Assembly: GCA_037074615.1 (NCBI GenBank)
Contig: CM073554.1
Coordinates: 20,534,501-20,598,500 of the forward strand
DNA: 64,000 bases
Reading direction: 5' to 3'
DNA from: Leucaena leucocephala
Taxonomy: Eukaryota; Streptophyta; Magnoliopsida; Fabales; Fabaceae
Both the position numbers and the translations under genes were made by a program. Positions 40,471 through 50,137 of this stretch are shown here, one piece after another. The notes beneath the pieces were generated by a model. It did no database searches, was not told the DNA's origin, and worked only from the letters and a program-made list of their open reading frames with translations. The first letter of the stretch is position 1, and every line of letters starts with the position of its first letter.

Positions 40471-43400
40471 GTATTTATCAAGTTGAAAATAACAATTTTT
40501 TCACAGGCTAGTTTTTCGAGTTTGGAGACCCTCCAGTTGAGCTCAATGAATGTGAAAAAAATTTGGGGTGATGATCACCTTTCTACAGCCAATTCTATTC
40601 CCAATTTGGCTAAGTTGATTGTTGAGGATTGCATTAGCCTCAAGCATTTATTCTCTTCTTTAATGATTGGAAGTCTTTCAAAATTGAAATACCTTGAAAT
40701 AAGTAAATGTGAGATGATGGAGGAGATCATTGCTACAGAGGACAAAAAGAGCACTGCATCACAAGATCAGGTATTACGATTAGACTTCAAATTATATATA
40801 TAACATCAAACATTTGCTCTTGTGTAGTTCCCTCCATTATTATTATTCAAATATATAAGGTTGGTTATTTTTTATTTGTATGACAGGTTGGATTCTCGAA
40901 ATTGGAGAGCCTGGTAATTAAAGACATGAAAAGCTTGAAGAAAGTGTGGCACGTTGAATTTGAAAGGTTAAAGACTTTGGAGGTGCGCAATTGTGGGAAA
41001 CTTGCGAATACTTTTCCATCTGATATGCGGGGAACGTTTGGAAGCCTAGAGACATTGGAGATCAGCGATTGTGGTTCAGTGGAAGGGATATTCGAATTAA
41101 ATGAAGACGAAACAACGACACAAGTCTCACAATTGAAGAAACTCCATCTACTTGGCTTGCCAAAGCTAAAAGAAATTTGGAGTAGAGATGCTCAAGCAAA
41201 GCTTTGCTTCCCTAATTTGCAATTTGTGTTTGTTCAAAACTGTGAGAGCTTGGAATACCTTTTTCCTTTTTCCATTGTTATGCAAGCTATTCAACTTGAA
41301 GATATTACCATAAAGTATGCAAGGAGTATGAAACAAATTGTGTCGGAGAAAGAAGGCCCGGTGGACAGTCCAGTCAAACTTGAGTTTAATCACTTGACCT
41401 CTTTGGTGCTTTGGAATTTATTTGAATTGGAGGGACTTTTTGCTGGAAATCATAGTGTACTATGTCCATTATTAAAGAAATTAGATATCCGCGGATGTGT
41501 GAAACTGAAGCTCTTCAAGACACAAAGTACAAGTGGCCAAGAAAGAGTTTTTGATAGTAAACTCCAAATCTCAGTGCCGCGGCCTCTTTTCACACTTGAA
41601 GAGGTATAGGAATGATTATGAAAAGAAGCTTAATTTATTCAGACACCATAAATATCTCAATGCATGCATTGTTTCTTAATAATTTTCTATATTCAAAAAA
41701 ATTAATCAGATTTGATTATGCGTTCTATTCACTACTTAGCTTGCTTCTTGCCTTACTAATTGTATTGGTTATGTTGCTCTGGACAAAATATTTTATCAAC
41801 ACTTTCTGTCTATGCATTCTATATATAGGTGATTTGCAACTTGGAGATGTTGACTTTAAATAGTGAGGATGCAAGCATGATATTACAAGGGCAATTTTCA
41901 GGGAAACACTTCAGCAAACTCAAAATACTTCTTTTGGCACATTTTGAAGATGACAATGCTACTTTTCCCTATTGGTTTCTCCAAAACATAACCACTCTCA
42001 ATGAGCTACTTGTTGAATGGAGCTCTTTCAAGGAGATATTCCAAGACAAAGGAAAATTTAAGATCGGAACACGAATTAAAACATTGACACTCCATCACTT
42101 GAATGATCTCCAACATATATGTAAAGAAGGATTTCAAGTAGACCCAGTTCTTGAGAATCTTGAATTTTTATATACGTGTCAATGTTCCAAGTTGAAACAC
42201 TTAGTCCCTTCCTCGGTAACTTTTAGTCACTTGACACATTTGGAGGTGGGAGAATGCAACGGATTGATTCACTTAATTACCTCATCAACCGCAAGAAGTC
42301 TGGTCAAATTACGAAAAATGATAATAATGAAGTGCAATTCGCTTGAGCAAGTTGTGGCAGATGAGAGGGAGGGGTCTGAAGATGAAATTGCATTCAGCAG
42401 CTTAGAAATTTTGGAGCTTCAGTGTTTGCCAACGATAGAGAGGTTTTGCTCTTGCAGTTGCTTCTTAAACCTTCCATTGTTAGAGGAAGTTGTTGTTAAG
42501 GAATGTCCAAGAATGAAGATCTTCTCTGGCAGAGGCGCAAGCACACCAAAGCTTCAAAAGATATCGTCAAAAGAAGATGAAGAAGTGTATTGGGAAGGTG
42601 ATCTAACTAGGACTCTAGACAAGATGTTCGAGGATAAGGTATGTTTGACTTGATTAAAAACTTTCCTATATGAATAAGAGAAAAAATATTCTTTTTTTAT
42701 AAAATAAAATTATTTTCCCCTAACATATATGTGATGAGAAAATGCTATAAACAAGCTATCAGAAAAGCTGATTGTTTATGTGAAAAGAAAAATCATTGTG
42801 GGAATATCTTTAGTTTTTATTGTAACTATTTTTTCTGATTGTATAGCTTTTATTGGCATTTAATATTATTCTTTTCTCCTTGGGGTATATGTTTAGATGT
42901 ATCTTATGTTTTAGGTCAATGAGAAATAGAAAGAAATTGTGTTTGTAGTAAAAGCATTAACAAAGTGAAGATGAGCTTGTATTTAGTTTAGCATTTGCCA
43001 TTTTTGTGCTTCTTTGTTTCTGTCATAATTTTGTTACATTTTGTTCTAACAAAAGAATCAGTTAATGCTTTGGCTTAATTTGGTTCGATACCCTTATTGT
43101 GTCTTCACTTACCTTGATATTCGTTTGCCCAGGTGGCATTTAGGAGATTCAGATATCTGGAGCTATCAAAATATCCAGAATTGAAAGAACCATGGTATGG
43201 TCAAGATGGACAGAAAATATTCTGCAATTTGAAACATCTGGTGGTGCATAAGTGTACATTTTTGACCAACACAATTTTTACATCAAATTTACTACAATTG
43301 TTATATTCATTGGAGGAACTACAAGTAACAGAGTGTGATTCAATAGAAGCAGTGTTTGATGTGAAAGTCTTTGATGACAAAGAAATGCCTCGAAAGGAAG

Positions 43401-46400
43401 CTAGTCGTTTGAAAAAGTTAACTCTCTCAGCTCTTCCAAATCTAAAATACATATGGAGCATTGACCTTCCAAGAGCGCTCAGTCTTGAAAATTTGCAAGT
43501 TGTAGAAGTTGATGAATGCAAAAGCTTGAAATACGTGTTTTCACCATCACTGTGCCTAGACTTGAGGCAGCTTGAAGAGCTATACATTGAGTCTTGTGGT
43601 GTTGAGGAAATTGTTTCAATTGAGGAAGGATTAGAGGAACTCAAGTTTGATTTTCCTCGATTAACAATCTTGAATCTATTGAATTTGAAGCAGCTCACTA
43701 ATTTCTATCCAAAAAGATATACTATAGAGTGTCCTTCATTGAAGGCATTGAATGTTCGTGGATGTGAAGAATTGCAAATATTTGCATTTGATCATTTGAA
43801 TTCCCAACCTCTTGGGGAGGGTGACATTCAGTTACAAACTAAACAAGCTTTGTTTTATATTGAAAAGGTGCGCATCTTTTTTTCATTTATTTAATCTATA
43901 TGTCTTTAATTTCATTCTTTCTAAACAAAAAGATGCATGGTTGATGGAAATTATAATTATATATGTGGTTTGTAAAAATATAAGAAAATGTCTTATCTTA
44001 ACTTGTTTAGTTGATAATATGATGAAAGAAATAAAGTATATGTTGTCTTTTCAGGTGTCCCAACAATTGGAGGAATTGCCATTAAATGAAAATGACGCTA
44101 TAAGAATATTGAAGGGCAAATATGAGAAAATTCTCTTTCAGAGCATCGAAATGCTTCGTTTGCAATATTTTCAAGAAACTCCAATGAAGTTTTTAAATGA
44201 TTTGATCCAAATATTCCCAGTTATAACCGAGCTTCAAGTGCGTTGTAGTTTTTTCAAAACACTCTTTCCTTCAGAAGAAATTGGTTGTTCTAGTATTGAA
44301 AGCCCCACCCAAATTAAAACATTGTGGCTATTTCAATTGGAGCAGCTTGAGCATATATGGAGTGATGATGTCTCAGCATCACATGCGCTAGTTCAAAACC
44401 TTGAAAGTCTGATGATAAGGGAATGTTCTAGGATAATAAGACTGGCACCACCTTCTGTATCTTTCAAAAATTTAACTTCCTTGGAAGTGAATGATTGCAA
44501 TGGGCTTGTGTACTTCATGACATCTTGCACTGCTAAAAGTCTTACCCACCTTACAAGCTTAGAAGTTAGCAATTGTGGGATGCTAGAGGAGGTTGTGAAG
44601 ACGGATGAAGGTGAATCAAAAGAAGAGCTCACATTTGAAAGCTTGAAGTATTTGGAACTAACTTGTTTACCAGTCTTCAAAAGCTTTTGTTATGGAGAAC
44701 ACACCTTCATATTCCCATCTTTGGTGACATTCAAAGCGATAGGATGCCACAAAATGCAAAATTTTTCATATGGAGTCATCATTGCCCCATTTTTGAAATT
44801 AGTGGAAGTGGAAAATGGAAAGAAACATTGGAAAGAGGACCTTAACACCACTATCAAGCATTTGTTTATACACAAGGTACGTAAGCTAAAAACTAAATTC
44901 TTTGATGATTGACACTCCTTTGATATTCATCTTTTTCGTGTCTGCGTTTCAACCTCCATCTAGAAAATCTAAAGAACAAAACCTAGACAAATATTAAATC
45001 TAAATTGTAGTGCTGTCAAGATATAATGTTTTGTGTTCCTACCGTAATCAGTCAATTCAAGAAAAGGAATCTTCAAGTGATATTACAAAAAGTAATCAAA
45101 CTCATCAAATGAGTGCAAGCATTACCGGAGCATCAAACTCCGAGGAGCAAGTAGGACAAACAAAGCCTGATCAAATTGAAGATATTGGGAATCAAGAAAC
45201 AGATAAACTTCCAAGTCAATCTTATGATAGAGAGCAGGATGAGGAAACCTCGTCAGGCATTGAGAGGCCTCTGACTCAGGTTACTCAAAATGCCTCCAGC
45301 CCTTCTACAAATCAACATACAGGTATTTAGATTATCTTGCATTCTTCAATTTGCCATAAATAATAAGATATTTCTTTAACTTGGTGTTTATTTCTTTCAC
45401 AGGTTTGAGTGTCTTAGGTATTCATCACTATCCTTTATAATATTTAGTGACTGATTCCTTCTGTTCAATAGAATGCTTACACTTTGTTATCATATTCACT
45501 GGCTTGCTAAATGTTCTTTCAATTCTGATTTTATAATCAGAAATCATCCAAAAATAACTGACATGACCAGAGCTAAGTCTTACAACTACTCAAATCATGC
45601 TAAGTCTTACAAAAGCTGATGTAGGTTTTGACCTTGTCACAGCACTCTTATTTTTATTTATTTGAAAGAAAGGCAAGTCATTATATTTTGAAAAAAATAC
45701 GTTTCATTCTTCATTTGTTTATTTAGCTATTTGGATTCAAAGAATGTATGAAACCACTGAAAGGAGCTTTGTTTTGGTTGCTCGAAATAAAGATCCGTGT
45801 TTTAATTAATTAATGATTCTAATATGCTATTATGGGAATTGAAAACTGCTAGAAGATTCACAAGACTCAAAGACTCAATCTAGCAAGAACCTATTCAAGC
45901 AAGGCACAACTATCAACGATGAAGAAAGTAATGTTCAATCTAGCACGAAAGTAACAATAAAGAATCCGTCCATTATAGTACTTGGCTTATGAATTTTTTC
46001 TGACTTTCTTTATGTGAACTGAAATAGATTAGAGGAATCACAAGACTTATAAATTCATGCAATTGAAAATATGATCATCCAGACCACAACACCCATACTG
46101 ATGGCAACGAAGAAAGTAATGCTAGTGTTTTTTTATTATTATTAAAAATAACGTTCAACAATTGATATTTACTGTGAGTAAAGTGAGATATATGGAAGAC
46201 ATGGATTCAAAATATCATCACTCTGCTTTGATACTTCCATAACCTTTTTTCTTGTATAGAAAGTTCAGCACATTGTTATTGCACTGATCATAGGCTTAAT
46301 TTATTTATTTGGAGATCTTACTTGCTATTATGAGAAATAAAATCAACTACAGAAGAACCACTGACTTCAAAATTTCCATTTGGTGAGAATTTGCATTTCT

Positions 46401-47986
46401 GGATCCATGGGCTGATCTTCTTGTAGTACTCATACGCTTAATTAATATTTCTAGCTTATTATCATGTGATAAATCTTTTGAAACAATCATCTGCCTTGGA
46501 AACTTGGCCTCATGAAAATTAGTTCTCCATAACCTTCTGTTATTCCAACTCAAATATACCAGAGAAGAAGGCCTCAAATGACTTCTTGTCTTTCAACTTT
46601 TGGAAACTTTTTTTTTTCATTTTCTTTACAATATCTTGTGTCGTTTTGTTCACTAAGTATTTTCTAAACTTATTTTTTTTGGATTTTTGACTCCAGAGGT
46701 GAATGAAACTATTGAGAATGCCTTAATTCAAACTGCAGCGGAAGCACAGAGACCAACTGGAGCACATGACATAGGTTTTAATCTTGTTTTGATAGATCTT
46801 TAATCTAATACTCCTGCTTAATTAATTAATGATTTTGACTTTCTATCATGTTAAATTAAATTTTCTAGCAGGATCACATGAGTCAAAAACTCCTCCCAGG
46901 GAGAATTTGTTCAACCAACCCAAAACCTTTGTAACTAGTGAGGAAAAAGAAAGTAATGGATTCATTTCTCTTTAGAAGGAAGTAATTTACTTTTATTTTG
47001 AAAAAATCTCTTGTCTCATAATTCTTCTATTATTTTTTTAGTTACTGGAACTCAAGGGATTCATGACACAATGGACAAACCCTTGATTCAAGCTGATCAA
47101 GATGTAGAGAAACTTGCCACAACACAAAACACAGGTTGTTGTCCTGGTTTGTGTATTTTTGTTTGTTTTGGGTTGTATTCTTTGGATGAACTAATAAGTA
47201 TCATTGTCTTAATAAAAATACAACAGAAGAATCACACGACTCGTATATTGACACTCAAAAGATATGCGACACCATGAAAAAGCCTTCAATTTCAACTGCT
47301 CAAAATGTACCAGACTCGACTATTATTCCTGAAGCAGGTATTGATTTTATTTTGCTAGCTCCAATCAATTTGACATAAATTGATTTCCGTGAAACTTTTC
47401 TTTTTTCATTTTTTTCAAAACTTGACTCAACCTAGCTTTTTTATGTTTGTTTGTGGATTCAGCAATTGATCCATCAACTTCACAACCTCCAGAACATATG
47501 ATTACTTCAATGCAGGAATCAAACATTCATAGAAACTACATGGGAATGATTGACATTCCTGAACAGAACATGCCATATTTGGAGGCTGGGGTGAAGCGGC
47601 ATCCTCAAGTGCTTGACTGGCTCAACACAGAACAACTAAGAGTGCTTGCTTCCTCCTCCTTTTCCTTATTCGCTGAAGTAACTCGAATTTTGAGGACCAC
47701 TCGAAGAGGCCACTTGACAGAAAATGATAGAAACAACATCAGAAAGTGTTGCACCATCTTGGAAGTGGTTGGTTTTGATGCTTCATGGTTGAATTATGTG
47801 TATAAATGCATTGAGGAATGTGGCGATGGAGAAAACGTCAAGAGAAAGGTTGAGGAGGCTAAAAGTCAAACTTCCAATCTCAAAGCTCAACTTGAGTCCA
47901 TCAAGAAGGAGTTAGCTTCTGCGGAGAAGTCCTTAGAGTTGTTACTTGACAAAGCTAGTGGGCTAGACGCCTTTATTGAGTCCTGA
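23293..47986 (+). CDS. Giant CC-NB-ARC-LRR disease-resistance protein (At4g27190/RPS2-like)
   Basis: Intracellular immune receptor; NB-ARC acts as an ADP/ATP switch and LRRs sense effectors or guarded host proteins. Exons: 23293-26088, 27244-27507, 27623-27946, 28065-28388, 28507-29490, 29845-30579, 30805-31614, 32109-32843, 33586-33849, 33966-34682, 34906-35715, 36210-36944, 40507-40770, 40887-41603, 41829-42638, 43133-43867, 44055-44876, 45052-45322, 45403-45417, 45853-45927, 46697-46774, 46872-46952, 47042-47134, 47227-47337, 47463-47986. All borders are GT-AG. They sum to 14,094 nt, one open frame of 4,697 residues, several times a normal NLR. The first 17 exons are multiples of three in phase 0, so shorter splice forms would stay in frame. 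The start ATG is the first in the exon and gives the usual MEVLSAIAGKIAE opening. The gene is intact by sequence; the full-length transcript is inferred, and the 15-nt exon is the weakest. Confidence 0.8.
26361..26653. mobile_element. Stowaway-like MITE in NLR intron 1
   Basis: The left end CTCCCTCATTAGTTTCTTAT (leading into TATAAGATTT) and the right end, reverse-complemented (CTTTCTCCACTGTTCC then AATTATAAGATTTGG), form terminal inverted repeats of the CTCCCTC class next to TA. Its right part is also present at the start of units B and C, so the duplication breakpoint lies inside this element. Confidence 0.6.
26524..32886 (+). repeat. NLR duplication unit A (six-to-seven LRR exons)
   Basis: Unit A begins inside the MITE in intron 1 at ATGTGTAATTATAT and ends at TATGTCTTTAAT after the exon at 32109-32843. 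It contains exons of 264, 324, 324, 984, 735, 810 and 735 nt. Its 3' half is almost identical to units B and C: the 735-nt exon 32109-32843 encodes the same protein as 36210-36944 and 43133-43867. Its 5' half differs, carrying the two extra 324-nt exons and separate 984- and 735-nt exons where B and C have one 717-nt exon. Confidence 0.85.
27623..28506 (+). repeat. 442-bp exon-plus-intron tandem duplication
   Basis: Exons 27623-27946 and 28065-28388 (324 nt each), with their 118-bp introns, form two near-identical 442-bp units. The following exon at 28507 begins with the same sequence (VGFSKLESLVIKDMKSLKK). Each 324-nt exon has a 5' half like that next exon and a 3' half like the 264-nt exon (CISLKHLFSSFMIGSLS, SQDQ end), so the unit is itself a chimera. 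Confidence 0.85.
32887..36987 (+). repeat. NLR duplication unit B (4,101 bp)
   Basis: This unit holds exons of 264, 717, 810 and 735 nt. It repeats in unit C with a period of 4,101 bp once the insertion in C is discounted. The junction with unit A is TGTCTTTAAT|ATGTGCAATT. Long runs, including introns, are indistinguishable by eye from unit C. The 717-nt exon (33966-34682) starts like the 984-nt exon of unit A and ends like its 735-nt neighbour (LKKLDIRGCVKLKLFKTQST). Confidence 0.88.
37358..40166. mobile_element. Probable solo LTR / non-autonomous LTR element, 2.8 kb, with TSD
   Basis: The element starts TGTTACGACCC and ends GCCATAACA, giving TGTTA/TAACA termini, and is flanked by TAATC on both sides (37353-37357 and 40167-40171). 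Unit B has the uninterrupted site GACTGTTAATCAGTTGG near 33250, which confirms the insertion. The ends do not recur internally, so it is not a full element with two LTRs; a large solo LTR fits best. Internal features include short tandem repeats of the CGTCGCGAGTATGAGACCC type at about 38005-38125, and GC-richer sequence than its surroundings at 39.4-40.1 kb. No protease, RT or integrase motif was found. It lies in an NLR intron. Confidence 0.8.
40015..40085 (-). repeat. tRNA-like sequence (A and B box) inside the LTR element
   Basis: On the minus strand, GCAGCTGAGTGGCTG (40066-40080) resembles an RNA polymerase III A box, and GCGTTCGAGTCTC (40025-40037) resembles a B box, about 43 bp apart as in tRNA genes. 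A clean cloverleaf is not formed, so this is tRNA-derived (SINE-like) at best. Confidence 0.35.
44877..47986 (+). other. NLR C-terminal tail: microexon array and coiled-coil last exon
   Basis: After the last LRR exon (44055-44876), one 271-nt exon and six small exons (15, 75, 78, 81, 93, 111 nt; all phase 1 to phase 1) encode a hydrophilic Ser/Thr/Gln/Glu-rich linker. Several start alike: EDSQDS, GSHES and EESHDS, which points to exon duplication. A further decayed copy at about 46033-46130 has a stop. The last exon (47463-47986) encodes a compact region (KRHPQVLDWLNTEQLRVL, LEVVGFDASWLNYV) and then a heptad-like coiled coil (KAQLESIKKELASAEKSLE). From memory this recalls the C-terminal tail of plant MATH/coiled-coil or DUF724-type proteins; that resemblance is unverified. 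Confidence 0.6.
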
Positions 47987-49155
47987 AGTTTGTCTGCACT
48001 CTCTACCTGCTTTGACATTTTCTTTTCTTTTTTTTCAGAAGTACATGTTACTTTTTTTTTCAGCTCAAATGGTTTGCTTGTTTGTTAGTCAATTATTGTT
48101 ACTCACTATGTTATTGTCATTTATGATTAAATTTGTTATTCAATGAGTGTTATGTAAAATTGGTCACTCACTCAAAGATAATATCATCGTCTTCTAGTGC
48201 ATTGTTATTATTTGCTTTTATGTTCTAGTCATTTTATATATCTCAAAGTTTAGTAATTATTTTATGTATTACTCCTCTAGTCATTAATATTGATAATTAA
48301 GACTTATTAAATTAATTTAATTATATTAAAGAAGTAAGTTGATATAGTATATTTTTTCTAAAATATCATAATCATCTTCCTTAATTCTCTATCTCTCTCT
48401 TACTTGATTATTAATGAGAGAGTATCAATAGGATAATTTAAGAAAAAATTGATAAATATAGGCCTTATATAAGAAATATGTCTTATATTTAAAATTAAAA
48501 TTAATTTCTTAATTAAGTCTTATATTAAGAATCAAAAATTATTTTACACAATATTATATAACTAAAAGATTTAGCAAAAAAATTAGTGGGGCCAAATCCC
48601 ATCTTGACAACCTTCACCAGAATTTCTCTAATTCTCATCTTGACCAAACTCGTCAAAATTTCTCATGTCGCTAGTGGTGGAGCTCCAGCCTCCAGTGGTC
48701 ATAGATGCTAGCGACCGGTGGAGTGATTCGTTTTTGGGAGGCAATAAGGTCATTTCACCCAAATTTTTAAATCTCATTTTGGTCCAAGGGACTTGCATGG
48801 TATTTGTCATTTTGGGGGACTGATTTGGATTTTGACTAATATAGGAGTATTTACTTGTCTTTTTCCCCTCTACTGTTCATAAATTTCTTGTCTGTCAGAG
48901 CTCATTCATTTTCCCCTTTGTTAACCACACTGATCTGCATAGCCATTTATAATACATATGTTAAATTGAATTCAATGGATTGGAAAGCAGAAGCATGCAC
49001 AAAGCACGTTTAACAAACTCAGAAACGATATATTACTGTAATTCAAATTATAGAGTATGAGGGGGGAGCTGCACAACTTGCTGGTTTCACAAAATCAGGA
49101 ACAACCGAAACATCTACGTATAGAGAACAAACTTGATGGCGTGTTCTCTGCAGGA
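47987..49155. other. Intergenic between NLR and UGT80 pseudogene; Stowaway-like MITE at 48270-48490
   Basis: The NLR 3' flank comes first. A CTCCTCTAGTCATTAATATT left end at 48270 and a right end near 48490 (opposite strand: AAGACATATTTCTTATATAA) suggest a degenerate Stowaway-like MITE. No gene is seen. Confidence 0.4.
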
Positions 49156-49900
49156 TCAGACTGTTTTCTTCCGAGGAAGTTGCTTAAAGAATGCTTTCAC
49201 CGCTCCTCCTACACCATCCTCATTTTCCATGGCCTTTTTGCTAGTTCAACTGCACGATCCTTTTCCTGCAATCACATCGTATTACACAAATAAACATGAT
49301 GGTTATCGGTTTTCTGCTAGATTGCTAATCACAAACTTCCTTAAAAGTTTCAAATAACTGCTACCGTCGTAGCTGAAAACTAGTTCTTCTGAACTTTAGT
49401 ATTATGCATCAATAATTTACAGACAATGCATTACAGAAGTTAGGGCCCCTCTCTACTTCTGACATATGATTCTTTTTGCCGACTTTCAGATTATCAAACT
49501 TAAAAAGTAACAGAAGGGTTATATTACCTTGGAATCTAGCATAAAATTTATTGCGTCAACCAACTTAGGAAGAGAAAACTCATCAACTGGGATGGGTTCT
49601 GGACCAACTCCTTTGGCATGTACTCGCTCCCCCCAAACTGGTTGATCACCAAAGGATGGAACTATGGTTCTTGGGCACTGCCAGAAACATAGCAATCATT
49701 AAAATAATGATGATAATAATAAATTTCTATTCCTTTTAAAGAAAAAAAGGCCATCATTTACTGCAGCCTTTAGCCCAGAAGCAGTAGTTCATGTACCTGG
49801 AAGAAATGAGGAAAATAATAATAATTTGGAAAAAAAAAAGTATTATACCACATGTAGCCTAACTACCATATAGAAATTACTACTATATAGAAATTACTAC

Positions 49901-50137
49901 TACCTCCAATTCTAATTATAAGAGTCAGTTGACTGTTATAGATAAATTAAAAGAGATAAATAAATCAGTTAATTATAACTAATATAAAAGTTAGTTGAGT
50001 AATTCAGGTAGATTAAGAATATATAATATGAATTCGCCTTAAGGAATTAGATTTGGTCATAATTAATAGATTTATTTAGTTTCCTTAATCCTTTCAAAAA
50101 AGTCAATAAGCTCTTATAATTAGGATAAAAGGAAGTG
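49901..50137. mobile_element. Stowaway-like MITE in UGT80 intron
   Basis: The left end TACCTCCAATTCTAATTATA and the reverse-complemented right end (CACTTCCTTTTATCC then AATTATAAGAGC) match as terminal inverted repeats around TCTAATTATAAGAG. It lies between two pseudogene exons. Confidence 0.55.

Larger units (their letters stand above)
36988..43910 (+). repeat. NLR duplication unit C (4.1 kb plus 2.8 kb insertion)
   Basis: This unit has the same four exons as unit B: 40507-40770, 40887-41603, 41829-42638 and 43133-43867. Only a few residue changes separate the copies, for example LLLAHFEDD for LLLSHFEDD and FAGNHSVL for FAGKHSVL. A 2,809-bp element interrupts its first intron at 37358-40166. 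The unit ends at TGTCTTTAAT, after which unique sequence (TTCATTCTTTC) leads to the 822-nt exon. Confidence 0.88.

Noticed and set aside
32177..43698. 165-codon minus-strand open frames at 32177-32674, 36278-36775 and 43201-43698
   Set aside because: They are exact antisense shadows of the repeated 735-nt LRR exon and appear three times only because that exon is triplicated.
33586..43867. Interpretation of B and C as separate NLR genes
   Set aside because: Neither unit contains a start exon, CC or NB-ARC; all exons are LRR-only with phase-0 borders, so they read as internal exons of one gene.
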